A stretch of 64,000 bases of DNA from Podocnemis expansa (taxonomy: Eukaryota; Chordata; Testudines; Podocnemididae), in assembly GCA_007922195.1 (NCBI GenBank), contig ML681994.1:50381738-50445737 (forward strand), written 5' to 3'. The position numbers and the translations under genes are program-made. Below are positions 45,203-57,091 of this stretch, piece by piece. Under the pieces are notes generated by a model. It was not told where the DNA came from. It searched no databases and worked only from the letters and a program-made list of their open reading frames with translations. Numbering within the stretch: position 1 is the stretch's first letter; each line of letters begins with the position of its first letter.

Positions 45203-46768
45203 AGCTTCTGATGATACCCCAGCACCCTGTACTTTTAATTGTCTCATTGCCCCCTTATACTGATTCTTTAACAGTATTACAGGAATGCAGTTCCCACCAC
45301 AGGAATAGAATAGTCCAGCCACATGATCTCTCTCTTCTCCAGATTTGGACAATAAAAATGAATTGCCCACAACAGACTGATTTCGGATTGAAGTAGCTGT
45401 TCTTTCAGATTAAATGATCCCAAGACTATAAGAACCAAACATTTTCTTTAGAAAAGGCTTTGAGACAGCAGTACTTTAATGTTTGTTTCTGTGTTCATTT
45501 TGTTATTTATTTCTTGATGAACCTGTGTATCGCTATGTGTGGTAGCCAGTTGTGTTCCCTATTCTAATTGTTGCAGTGATTCCATCTGAAGAAGAAACAG
45601 CAATACATCAGTCCTTCTCTCAGTCTGGTTTCAGCATGACCCACTCTTATCTATTTATATTTCTTGAATCACATTTATATGCAGATTAATTCCTAAAAAG
45701 GAGACAGAAAGGTCAGAGCTTTCCACATTTGTTAAGTAATGTTAGTATCAGAGACCATGCAGCATACTGAGAGCTTGTGCTCTTTGATGCTCTTTTCTGA
45801 TTTTTTGAAAGCATAAAACCAGGCCTATGCACAGGCCTAGTTGTGAGAACCTCCATCGAGCCCCTGGGGAAGAAGAGATTGGCATGGCAGAGTGCTCTGA
45901 CTCACATTTGTACTCTCCATGCCTCTGGGGCACATGGGACCTACTTCACTTATGACCTGCCTCCTGTGAGGTCTGGGAAGCTGAGAATACCTATAGGGCA
46001 ATGTGCTTAGGCCACACCTTCTTCCTGCCTCTTTCATTTCATCCTCTGTCCCTTTCAGTACCTGGGGGCCCGGCTTATGTACAGCTTTTATCAGCTCTGC
46101 AGTAGCTGAAGAGCTCTCAGAGTTATTGTAAGGGACCATTTCCTCCTTCATCAAGGTCTTTTATTTTGCTAGCATGGCATAAAGGGCCTATAACACAACA
46201 CAGAATCACAGTATTTTCTTTGAATCTAATCAAAAAGCAATGTACAGAAGGATTCAATTTTTATTAATAAATATTGATTTTGCTGTATACACTCAAACAG
46301 ACAAAAATATTTCCATTGATAATAATTGAAATTTACAGATAGGCAGAGTACAAAAAGTGTGTCTCAAGAGCTTAGAGTTTAATTTAAGGCCATTTACTTT
46401 GTTTGTTTTGCCATGGGATGTTGACAATTTGTGTTTTAATTGTTCTAACGCTGTAAGTTTTTGAATCTCAATGTCTACTGTCATTAAATAATTATTTTTT
46501 GACCCCCTACTTTCAGACCACCCTATAATTTCCTAACCATGAACATTTAAGGTGATAAAACCTGAAAATAATGCTTAAAATAAACATGGAAATTATTCAT
46601 CAAAACTGAAAAAAAATTGAGCACCACATTTTGCCAAGCCTAACTATAAAGCATCAATACAAGCTTTCTTTTCTTGCTTTGTGTATGTATGACAGAATGG
46701 AACTGGCCTTTCCTGTACAGCCTTTGCACTTCTAATGAAATTTCTGTTTGTAGTTTGTGAAGTTGTTT
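45203..46768. other. Gene-free stretch
   Basis: No gene or repeat recognised. The 105-codon minus frame at 45837-46154 has no family features. Confidence 0.45.
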
Positions 46769-47906
46769 GGTATGTCTACACTTACTCTTTAAATTGAAAT
46801 AATGATGATTAGTTCAATTTAAAATAGTGCATGACCCCACTAGCTTTCCTTATTTCAAAATGAGGAGCTCACTCATTTTGAAATAAGGAAAGGTTATTTT
46901 GAAATAATAAAACCTGAATTTATTTCAAAATGATGGTTAGATTGAAACTGTGATATTGAAATAACATGGTGTAACCGCATTATTTCAATTTAACTGTTAT
47001 TTCAATTTTGAGCCGGGTTTGACTTTCTTCTTCCCAAGGTGCATGGCACCCTGGAGAGAAGTGCCTGTCCTCAGTCCCCTGGCCAGGAGGAGGTGGAAGG
47101 ATAGAGGGGAACCCCCATGCCAGCTCCCTGTGCGCTAGCTGGCTGCTGGGGAGTAGATACCTCATGCCTGGCTCCTGGCATGCAAGCCAGGCGGCGGGGA
47201 AGGCACCCCATTCCTGGTCCCTGTGCACTGGTCGGGCATCGGGGAAAGAGGCACTGTGCCCAGCTCTCTGAGTGCTGGCTGGGCTCAGGCAAGGGACCCT
47301 CCCTGCCCAGCTTCCAGAGTGCTAGCTGGGCATGCGGTCTCTTTTCCTTGTTGCCTGGCTAGCATGCCAGGAGCCAGGCACCGGGGTACCTTCCCCTGCT
47401 GCCCAGCTAGCGCACTGGGAGCTGGCCGTGGGGTACATTCCCCACTGCCTGGCTAGTGTGCCTGGAGCTGGGCGCAAGGGGTGATTTTCTCGCCACCTGG
47501 CTGAGCGCTTCTATAGCCGGGCATGGGGGGTCCCTTCTCCACTCCTGGCTGAGTGTCTGGGGCTGCTGCCAGGTGGGGGGGATGCCTTCTCCCCCACCAG
47601 GTTCTGCGCATCCAGAGCCAGGTGGGGTGATACTTTTCCCCGTTATCCAGCTCATCACATGAGAGCCTGGCAGGGGTTTGGGTGGTGGTATGGCCCATCT
47701 TGGTGGCCATGTTACCACGCCTCCCATGGTACCTTTCTCCTAAATCAAACTAGCAAGTCCTGTCCATGGACATGCTAGTTTGATTTGGGTATTTAGTGGG
47801 GACATGTTAAATCAATTTAACTTAAATCAATTTAATGATTTTTATTTTGATTTTTATTAAACCACTATAAGTTAAATCAATTTAACCATGAAAGCATAGA
47901 CATAGC
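46769..47906. mobile_element. PIF/Harbinger non-autonomous element, AAATTGATTT type, 1138 bp
   Basis: GGTATGTCTACACTTAC at the left, GCATAGACATAGC at the right; the duplication is not clear. The left arm has TTATTTCAAAATGA and AATTTAAC motifs, the right arm AACTTAAATCAATTTAA. Left module TTCTTCCCAAGGTGCATGG (about 47026), right module CACGCCTCCCATGGTACC and stem-loop AATCAAACTAGCAAGTCC/GGACATGCTAGTTTGATT at 47742-47786. A GC-rich minisatellite fills the core. Confidence 0.9.
47120..47640. repeat. GC-rich minisatellite, about 46-48 bp x 10-11, in Harbinger element
   Basis: Degenerate units start CCAGCTCCCTGTGCGCTAGC, CCTGGCTCCTGGCATGC, CCTGGTCCCTGTGCACTGG, CCCAGCTCTCTGAGTGCTGG, CCCAGCTTCCAGAGTGCTAG, CCTGGCTAGCATGCCAGG, CCCAGCTAGCGCACTGGG, CCTGGCTAGTGTGCC and so on, at spacings of about 45-50 bp. 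Open frames on both strands here follow from the repeat. Confidence 0.75.
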
Positions 47907-48096
47907 TGTTGTGTATTATTGTGTTTACTCTCATTAATTTTCTTAAACCTCTTTCTCCAAGAGAAGAAGTCCTTAATCTGTACTCTAGGAAGTTACTGTA
48001 GCTTCAGATTTTTTTTTTTAAGTTTTAAACAGTGCTCAGAATAATCACGTATTCATAGAAACCGAGTTCCTTGTATTTTCCATATAGTTCTCTGTA

Positions 48097-48180
48097 GCAT
48101 GCATCTGCCAAAGTGGGTTGTAGTCCATGAAAGCTTGTGCCCAAAGAAATCTGTTAGTTTTTAACATGCTACGGGATGCA
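48097..48180 (+). mobile_element. Penelope-type repeat, right-arm fragment
   Basis: GCATCTGCCAAAGTGGGTTG, AGTCCATGAAAGCTTGTGCC, AAGAAATCTGTTAG and ACATGCTACGGGATGCATG. The hammerhead-like CTGATGA is CTGCCAA here. Confidence 0.75.
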
Positions 48181-48186
48181 TGTGGA

Positions 48187-49158
48187 CTAATGTTAGCACA
48201 GCTGTCGTTACAGTAGATCACTGATTGAGAGTATGTCAACATTTATGATGATATGAGAGCATGACAATCATGAAGTTGAGTGAAAAGACACACAATTCAA
48301 CTTCAGTTGTAGCTGATGATGGAACAGATGCACAGGATAAGTACATATACCACATTTTATTTGTGCCTGACAGTTGGAAAGATGACTGTTTGCCCATTAT
48401 CCTAGTGGGGCATGTTCAGCTTGAGACAGTAAAGTTTTGAATTGTACAGCAAGCTGTAGTAGGCTTAGAGTTCAACAGGGTCTCAGTATTTCTTTCTGAC
48501 AATATGCTGTACATGTTCAAAGCTTTCTTTGAAGTACTACTCGGAATGATGCCCAATGCATTTCACATTACTGTAAATGCACACATTCTTTCAATGGTCA
48601 GTGATATCTGGTGCACACATTTCCCTGAGGCAGATGTACTGTTTTCTTCTTTTAAAAAAAATATTCAAGCATTGTCCAAGCCAAAAACTACAGTTCAGGA
48701 GACAATGTCCAATCACAGTGGAGCCAAGTAGAGGTGCTTCCACCAGGACCAGTGAGTATATAGTAGAATTCATGGTATAATGCAGTTGCTCACCAAACAA
48801 AGAAAATAAAATACTGTATCAGGGAGTTTGAAATTGCAGCTGGCACACAGTCTTTGCTTAAAAGTCTGTTTTAACAGATCACCAGACTAAATAAAGTTTG
48901 TGGCTGAGGATGCAGCCTAGTTCAAGCAGATTCTAACATGGTTTGTAAGTTGTCAGGTTTTGAGTCACAAAGCATGCAACAAAGAAATAGATCTAGTCAG
49001 TTGGACTGAAGATATGATATTGCAGCAACTTTCAGATGCCAAATTGAAATTAGTCACAGACAAGAAGTGTGCCAGTCAATAGCGGATAAATTAAACCAGT
49101 AATGCAGATATGATATGTCATGGTCACCTCGGTTTAAACAACCAGCTGCATACTTTTT
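48187..49158. other. Gene-free stretch
   Basis: Nothing recognised. Confidence 0.45.
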
Positions 49159-49532
49159 GGCTATGTCTACGCTAGCCAGTTAATCAAGACTAAGCCCATG
49201 TCTACATTAGGCTTTGCCTAGTTCAGACTAAGAAATTTCTTAGTCTGAACTAATAAATTCGCCTGGTTAGTCCAGATTAAGCGCTTAGTTTGAACTTTAG
49301 TTCGAACTAGGTTCAGTGGAGACACGGACTAAGTTTGAACTAAGCTATTAGTTCAAACTTGCTGCACATCCTAGTTCAAACTAAAAAGTTTGCTTGAACT
49401 AGGACATATGGCTAGTTTGAACTAAAAAGTTGCAGTTAGTCCAAAGTAATCCGAGGTTAGTTTGGACTAACCTAGGTCTTTTTTAGTTTGGACTAGCAAG
49501 CCCACACTAAAAAAAATAGATGTAGACATAGC
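49159..49532. mobile_element. PIF/Harbinger MITE, TAGTTTGAACTAA type, possibly two nested
   Basis: Left end GGCTATGTCTACGCTAG; right end ATGTAGACATAGC. A second terminus-like sequence, GCCCATGTCTACATTAGGC (49193-49211), follows TAA (49190-49192), so a second copy may have inserted just inside the first, or the left end is duplicated. The inside has TAGTTCGAACTA and TAGTTTGAACTA motifs. Confidence 0.82.
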
Positions 49533-50739
49533 ATTTGAGTGCTATATTTTTGACCAAATCAGGTTTCTTATCTATGTTTTGAGTTAATTCAAGCAATTCC
49601 TGAATAGGGAAAGATCATGATAATGAATGTACTTTTCACTTGACCTTTTTCAAAGCATAGCAGACGATAGTAAAAGTAACTGAGTTTTTGGCCCTTATTT
49701 TGATGTGTTTTCCAATATCTACAAGTTGACAAAATGCAGCCTTACATTTCCTACCAAATCTGTGGATGCAGAATGTGTGATTTCACCGTATGGACAGGCA
49801 TTCACCCCACAGGACAGAAGTTGTCAGATGCAATTGCTGCTACATGCTGATGTTTTAACAAATAAAATGACGGCTTTATTTTTGTAAGCATTAATGTGCA
49901 TTTCAAAACATTATGTACAACTTTGAGTTTTAAACTTTTATGTTATTTATTTTGCAGACTCCATTATCCAGGGTGACTTACAAAAATAACAGTAGTACAG
50001 TGCAGTATTTGTATATATTAAAGGTGACAAGCACAGCCTATAGCAAGGTTGCCTGATCTATTACTTACAAGACTCATTTCAGTTGCTTAGAATTTTGCCA
50101 AACCTTCCATTTGGACTGAAAATTTTCTTACTGGATGACTACCTCCCAGATAGCTTAGGTGGTTCCCTGCTCAACTTTCTGATGTCTGGAAATCCCTTTT
50201 GTAAGTGCCTAACTCTTACATGGAGCTCAAGCACCTAGTTTTGCATGGAAAATTCTACAGGGCAGCAGGCGAGGGATCTCATGCAGCAATAAGAAATAAA
50301 GTAGTGCCTATGTGATTTTAAAGATCTGGGCCTTCGGAGCCTAAGTCCCATTGACTTGCAATATCTTATTCCTAAAGGCAAGATTTGCAATAGTATTTAG
50401 GCATCTAAAGTTGTAGAGATGCTCATACAGTAATTCTCAAAAAGTGCTTCTCTGCATCTTCAAGTCCATAAATACTTTTAGAAATGTGGCTCTAGGTTAC
50501 ATTTGAAAATGAGGTTTGGCTAGTAACTTATTCAGGTACTTCTGAAAAAGTTTATCCTGTAGCAACAATGCAGAGTAGAATAAAAAGCTGTTGGTGACAG
50601 TCAAGAAAAGGGAGACCAAGAGTATTTCTTATAGCTATTAAAGAGGGAGGAAATTGGCTTGGAAGAAGAGGACAGTAGTAGGGTGGTATAGATAGAAGGA
50701 CTTCCCATGGAAGAATTTGTTAAGCGATAAGCATAGAAT
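49533..50739. other. Gene-free stretch
   Basis: About 50320-50420 (GGAGCCTAAGTCCCATTGAC, TTTAGGCATCTAAAG) looks like an old amniote repeat. Otherwise nothing. Confidence 0.4.
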
Positions 50740-51235
50740 AGTAGGTGGTGTCGCCATCTATCAGCCCTGACCAGTTAACCCTGTAGAGGTAGGCAGTAAA
50801 TTAGTCCCATCTGACATATGGCCTTGCAGGCCTGCAGAAAAGAAAAAAAAAAGACAAAAAAACCAGGGATTGTTAATTTTGCAAAACAAGAGATAAGACA
50901 CTTGCAGGAAATGTAGTCAGTAAACGACCAATGAAGTAGACACTACAAGCCCCCACTCCTTCTCCCCTTTTCCTTGGTTAAGTGTATAAAGATTGACACT
51001 TAGCTTTAAATTATTGGAACTTCATTTTTGGGGCAACTGCTGTGTTCGTCACCACAAGTTATTGCTCCCCATGCTTTGAAGCTGCAGCTGTTTCACTGGG
51101 GTTCCTGTCTCCTGAAGTGGGTAAGCATTGGTGCTTTCCTGTTTCTTTTTTTCTTGTTTGTTTGTTTAATAAAGCTATTTTGTTTTTATCTTTTACCTTG
51201 TATCCTGGTGTTGTGTCTACCAAACCCTTCAAGCC
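50740..51235 (+). mobile_element. Candidate solo LTR of an endogenous retrovirus-like element
   Basis: Promoter-like signals occur in LTR order: CCAAT-like GACCAATGAAG (about 50917), TATA-like GTGTATAAAGATTG (about 50981), a 180-bp leader-like region, the poly(A) signal AATAAAG (about 51169) after a T-rich tract, and a GT-rich TGGTGTTGTGTC region, ending near CCCTTCA. No gag, pol or env text, no matching second LTR and no clear flanking duplication. Ends are approximate. A solo LTR is the best reading, not proven. Confidence 0.5.
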
Positions 51236-53394
51236 TTAGAACCTGAGCTATAGTTTGTAGCTAGAGTCTTGTTACATGTGGGTAAAGAGGTTGGAGCTAG
51301 GAGAAAAGGTATGATGACTGATTCACTCCTCTTGGCTTTTGTTTCGAGTAGTTGATAAAAACAGTGAAAAAAACAAACTTGGGCAAAACAGGGTGGAAAA
51401 ATCCTGATGCTGACAAAAGTTGACTGTACTGATGACAGTGACTGATATCTCATTTAGTGTAGGGAGTGTTTTTCATGCAGCCTGTAATTCGAACAGCACA
51501 AAAAAAGCCATTGGGCTTCCCATATCTTTTCAATGGATGGGAGTATGCAAAAAGTTTAGGTCTAACTGAAAAACTATTTCAATAAAATGGCAGTACCAAC
51601 AATAATCTAGCATAATAATCCTGTCACAGTGTCATATTTTTGCATACAGCTTCCTGGAACAATTTCTGAAAAAGAAATAAAAAGTTGTAAACAGACCATT
51701 TTCTGAAAAAACTCGCTGAAATTTATGAGCTAAATTCTGCAACTCTTTTTCAGTCCTTTCTGCCATTCATGTAAAAGAAGTGCAAAATGAAATATTTATT
51801 GTTCTGAACGCTGAGACATACATGAATTTCTCCCCTCACAGGTGGGAAAGGGGATAGGATCTCTTGCCTCCACAGCACCATCTTTCCCTTTTGAGCCTTT
51901 GACCCCCTACACTTTTTCCCTGCATTCAGTTGAGTCCTGCACTCAGTGACTCCTCTCCTTAGGCTGGAGGAGGGTCCTTTAATTTTGGACAGGCTTTTAC
52001 CCACTCATCTCCCAGAACACAATTGGACTATCTCTGCCTTCCTGAGACTCCACTGATAAAGCTCCACTGTTTCTAGGATCTGTACATAGAAGAAGATGGA
52101 ATCTGTACTGTCTGCCTACCCTCCCCCCCCAACAAATTTACTCAAAAGTTTATGTAGCCTAAATGTGTATTGATTTTTGTTAAAGACACCACGTATCACC
52201 AGAAAAACCTTCTTACAGAAGAGGAAGATTTTACCCAAAAGAAAATTCAGCTTCAGGTTTCATTAACTTTTGAGCATATTGGCTAGGAAAGAAACCTTTG
52301 AGGATGCTCTATTATCCCGGGAGGCTGGAAATTATGCCTTGGAGATGGCTACATCTACTCCCCTCTTTCTGTCTTGCAAGCCAGGAAAAGTACTGAAGGA
52401 AGGGCTTCATTTAATTTGTGATACCCACAGAAGATGGGACCAAAGGGCCTTAGATCCAGCATGCAAGTACAGGCCCTTTGCTCAGATGTCCCTGATCTCT
52501 GCAAAATTCTTGGAAATTCAGTTTCTGGGGGCTTTGAAGATTGGCAGGGGGTAAAGTACCTAGTCATTCTGAAGAGGGCAAATTCATCCCTCTCACAGAA
52601 TGATCTGGAAAAACTATTCAGTTTTTTTTTTCAGTGTTTTCCCCACCATAATTGCACACCACTACAAGATTCGGCATGGGAAAGGATAGTTAGACTTGAT
52701 TTAGGCATGCAGGTCAAAATTTTTACTAGGGATTAGTGATTGTAGGTGCTCAGTCTGAGGCTCTGATTTGGAACCTGATTTTTAGAGGGGTGGTCACTCA
52801 GCGCTTTCTGAAAATTGGAACTCTCTAATGAGTCTCAGATTGGGCATCCAAAAATCTCTCCCCCCCCTTTCAAAATGCTAGTCACTTTTGAAAATCTTGA
52901 CTGTAGAATTTGGCACTGATCTCTACAGTACAAAGAAAATTTGGTGGGTTTCCAGTGGCTTTAAGGTATAAGAATGAAATCACATTAAAATACATTATTT
53001 TCTCTTAGCATAGTTGGAAGCCTAAAGTAACTATAAAAATAGCTGCACATGTTGACAACTAAGCAGATATTTCCATTTATCATGTCATCTCCTTCTTTAA
53101 AAAGGACAGTCAAAATTTTCATATTTTTTGGTGCAGATGTCTTGGGACACATAATCTTCATGAAAGAATTTGACTGCTAGAGAGCTATGTTAAATTGTTC
53201 TCCACAGTTGCTTATAATAAGGAGTGAGATTATACTTTCATACTATGAATTATCAGAACATATCATTTGGCAATGGTTCTTAGAAGTTGTGTCTTGACAC
53301 TACCCCACTGTTGCTACTAGACATTATTTCCTCCACATTTTTCTCTGCCCAAGATCATGTCAGTTTTTACAAAAGTATATAACAATATCTGGCG
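51236..53394. other. Gene-free stretch
   Basis: No gene recognised. 52820-52920 (GGGCATCCAAAAATC, GAAAATCTTGAC) may be an old amniote repeat. Confidence 0.4.
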
Positions 53395-53790
53395 AGAACT
53401 ATCCATTTTCCTCTCCTCATCCTCTTGCAGTTTCAACACTGATTTCCATTTCCTTTTTACTCCTGTCTCCAGTTTTGAGTTTCCCTTGGCTATCTGCCTC
53501 TAACCCCTTCATCAGCTGTTTCTTCAGGTTTCCTATCCTCCTTCACTTCCACTCCTTCATTATCTCTCCTTTAGCTGCATCTGCACTGGCTTCTATTCCA
53601 CCATCTACAAACACGCTACAAAAATAACCCTTTTCTCTATCCCATGTATCTTTTCAACTACCATGTCATCTCCATCCTGCAGTATCTTAAAGCATGTCTC
53701 TTTGTGCTTTCTAGACTTTCTTTCCTCCAGCTCCCACCCTTATCTTCTCTAATTTGACTTCCACCGTTCTCAACTCCCTATGGTATCCAA
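53395..53790 (+). repeat. L2-like LINE fragment, ancient
   Basis: C+T-rich plus-strand text whose translation follows L2 reverse transcriptase: TGFYSTIYKHA where L2 has TG..PS.FKHA (about 53600), then ILKHVSLCAF and a region aligning with ILEHVV...CLHF and LLDPLQSGF (about 53690-53770). Heavily decayed, with stops. Recognition rests on composition and a few ordered matches. Confidence 0.5.
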
Positions 53791-54458
53791 GCTCCTGTGT
53801 AGACAGGGCATTTCTTTAGTTGTATTCCTTAGTACAGGAATAGAGTAGAAATAGTGTGGGTAAGTTTGTGGTTCCTCTTGTCCTGTGCACTGTTTCTTTG
53901 GGACCAGCAGGACTGGTAATTCTGTGAGCTGTGTGAAAATAAGGGTCTTGATACTGCAGGGGGTGTTCCAAGTATTTGGGGGTTGGTATGGGCCTGTTGT
54001 TAACTGTGCAGAGTGAGGCCAGTGAAATGTGGAAGGCAGTGCTTGTGCTGTCAGAGACTGGTGGTTTTGGGAAGCTGAACCGCACTAGGCCGAAGCAAGA
54101 CTATTTCTCACTAACAGGAGGTGGTGGTGAAATGCTCACAGTGCTGGGTATCTTGGGGAGCATTACATTAGGGTTGAGGACTAGGTGGCTATGATGTATC
54201 TAATGGCAGTATCATTCAGGAATTCCTCTAGAAATTAGACCAAACTGTAGGAAGAACTCTGTTCAACCAAAAAGTTGTATCACACACATTAAAAAAACAT
54301 TGAATCTTGGGAATAATGTGACTCCTGCTGTAAGCAATTAGACAACAGAAAGAGTTAGTCACTGTCAGTCTGACTGGACTGGAGCAACAGACCTGTGCTG
54401 TTTTATGCTTCTTTGAGTTGCACATGAATGGTAAAATGCTCTGGAATTTTTTGGAATG
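53791..54458. other. Gene-free stretch
   Basis: Nothing recognised. Confidence 0.4.
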
Positions 54459-54509
54459 ATAATCATAGAAGATTAGGGCTGTAAGAGACCTCTGATTTAT
54501 CTGACCTCC

Positions 54510-54638
54510 GTTGCATCTGATGAAGTAGGTTGCAGCACACCAAAGCTTACGCCCAAAGAAATTGGTTAGTCTTTTAGGTGCCAAAGAATTTTCATTGGTT
54601 TTGTTGTATGTAGACTAACATGGCTACCCATCTGCAAC
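54510..54638 (+). mobile_element. Penelope-type repeat inserted in CR1 3' UTR
   Basis: GTTGCATCTGATGAAGTAGG, CAAAGCTTACGCCCAAAGAA, GGTGCCAAAGAATTTTCA and AACATGGCTACCCATCTGC: a right arm with the terminal text of the family. The CR1 text GAGACCTCTGATTTATCT before it and GGGACCTCGGGAGGTTATCT after it are alike and may be a decayed duplication. Confidence 0.82.
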
Positions 54639-57091
54639 AAGGGACCTCGGGAGGTTATCTAGGCCAGCGCCCTGCTGAAAGCAGGACCAACCCCATCTAA
54701 ATCATTCTACCCAGGGCTTCGTCAAGCCTCATCTTAAAAGATTTCACAGCCTCTTTTAGAACCCATTTCAGTGCTTCACCATGCTTCTAGTGAAAAGTGT
54801 TTTTCCTAACATCCAACCTAGATCTCCCTCACTGCAACCTGAGACCATTGCTCCTTGTTCTGTGATCCGCCACTACTGAGGGCAACCTAAGAGTCTCTTG
54901 GAAAACCTGTCCTCCCTTTCAGGTAGCTGAAGGCTGCTATCAAATCCCCTAGCACTTTTATCTACTGCAGACTAAATAAGCCCAGTTTTCTCAACCTCGC
55001 CCCATAAATCTTGTGCCCCATCCCCCTAATCCTTTCTGTTGACCTCTGCTGGAGGTGCTGTCTCTAATTTGTCCACATTTTTTCTGTAGTGGGGCCTTCC
55101 AAACTGGTCACAATATTCAAAATTGGCTGCACCAATGCTGAACAGAGTGGACTAATCACTTCCCTTGATCTGCTAGCATTGTTTCTACTAATGAAGCCCA
55201 ATATGCCATTAGCCTTCTTGGCAACAAGGGATTGTCTCATATCCAGCTTCCTGACCATTGTAACCCCCCATGTCCTATTTCTGCAGAATTGCTGCTTAGT
55301 CAATCAGTCTCCTGCTTGTTGCAGTGCATGAGATTTTTCTGTCTTAAGTACAGGACTTCACACTTGTCCTTGCTGAACCTCTTCAGATTTCTTTTGGCCC
55401 AATTCTCCATGTTGTCTAGGTCACTCTGTATCCTATGCCTTCCCTCAAACATATTTATCATTCCCCCCCAGCTTAGTGTCTTCATGAACATGCTGAGAGT
55501 GCAATCTACCCCATCCTCGAGCTCCTTAATAAATATGTTGAACAAAACTGGTCCCAACAGTGACCACTGGGGCATGCCATTTGATACAGGTTGCCAACTA
55601 GACATTGATCACTAACTTTTAAGCCTAATGGTCTAACCAGCTTTCTTCCCACCTTATTATCCAATCCATACTTCTTTAAATTGCTGGCATAATACTGTGG
55701 GAGGCCATATCAAAAGCTTTGTTAAAGGCCAGGTATATCACTTCCATCACTTTCCCCACATCCACAGCCCATTCATCTCAAAATAGAAGACAATATGATT
55801 GGTCAGGCATGACTTCTCCTTGATGAATCTGTATTGACTGTTTGTGATCACCTTCTCCTCCATGTACTTCAAAATGGATCTCTTCAGGACTCAATCCATG
55901 ATTTTTCCAGGGACTATGGTAAGGTTGACTGGTCTATAGACCCCTGGATCATCCTTCTTCCCTTTTTTAAAGATGAGCACTATGTTTGTCTTCTTCCAAT
56001 CACTTGGGACCTCCCTAAATTGGCATAAGATTTCAGCGATAATAATTAATATGTCTACAATCACAGTAGCGAGCTCCCTCAGCACTCTCAGGTGCATTGC
56101 ATCTGACCTCATGGACTTGTCCATGCCCAGCATTTCTATTCTTTCACTACTGAGGGCTGCTCCTCTGCTACCCATACTATGTACTCAGTGTTGTAGTCTG
56201 GGAGCTGACCTTGTTTGTGAAGAAACAGGTAAAATAAAACATTGAGTACTTCAGCTTTTTCTTCATCATCTGTCACTAGGTTGCCTCTCCCATTTAGTAA
56301 GGGGACTGCACCTTTCCTAATCTTGTTAACTAACATACTCAAGAACAAGAAACCCTTTTTGTTACCCTTCATGTCCCTTTGCTAGCTGTAACTCCAGTTG
56401 TAGTTTGGACACCCTGATTTCCCCCCTGCATGATTAAGTGATATTTTTATATTTCTTCCTAGTCATTTGTCCAGATTTCCACATTTTATAAGCTTCCCTT
56501 TGGTGTTTAAGCTCACTAAAGATTTATCTGTTGAATACAGCTAGTTGTCTGCCACATTTACTAATCTTTCTGCACATCAGGATGGTTTGTTCTTGTACTC
56601 TCAATAAGAATTTTTGAAAATAGAGTCAGCTCTCCTGAACTTCTTTCACCACTCACATTAGCCATGCAGAGGATCCTGCCTATGACATTTGAGGTAGTCA
56701 AAATCTGCTCTTCTGAAGTCCAGGGTCTGGACTTTGCAGCTCTCCTTTCTTCTTTTTGTCAGAATTCTGAACTAAATCATCTCATGGGCATTTCTGCTCA
56801 GATGTCCATCTACTTCTACCTCTCTTACCAATTCTTCCCTGTTTGTGAGCATCAAGTCAAGAGGAGCATGGTCCCTAGATGATTCCCACATCACTTGCAC
56901 AAGAAATTGTCCCCAACTGTTTCTAAAAACTTCCTGGATTGTCTGTGCACTGCTGTAGTGCTCTCCCAGCAGAAGTCAGAGTGATTGAAGTCCCCCATGA
57001 CAACTAGGGCCTCTGATCTGGAAATGTCTTAGTTGCCCAAGGAAAGCCTCATCTATCAAATCCTCCAAGTTTCGTGGTCTATACAAGACAC

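Noticed and set aside
47407..47727. 106-codon minus-strand frame
   Set aside because: Read-through of the minisatellite in the 46769-47906 element.
51028..51246. 65-72-codon Phe/Leu-rich frames as a small membrane protein
   Set aside because: They cover the T-rich poly(A)-signal part of the candidate LTR; no conserved features.
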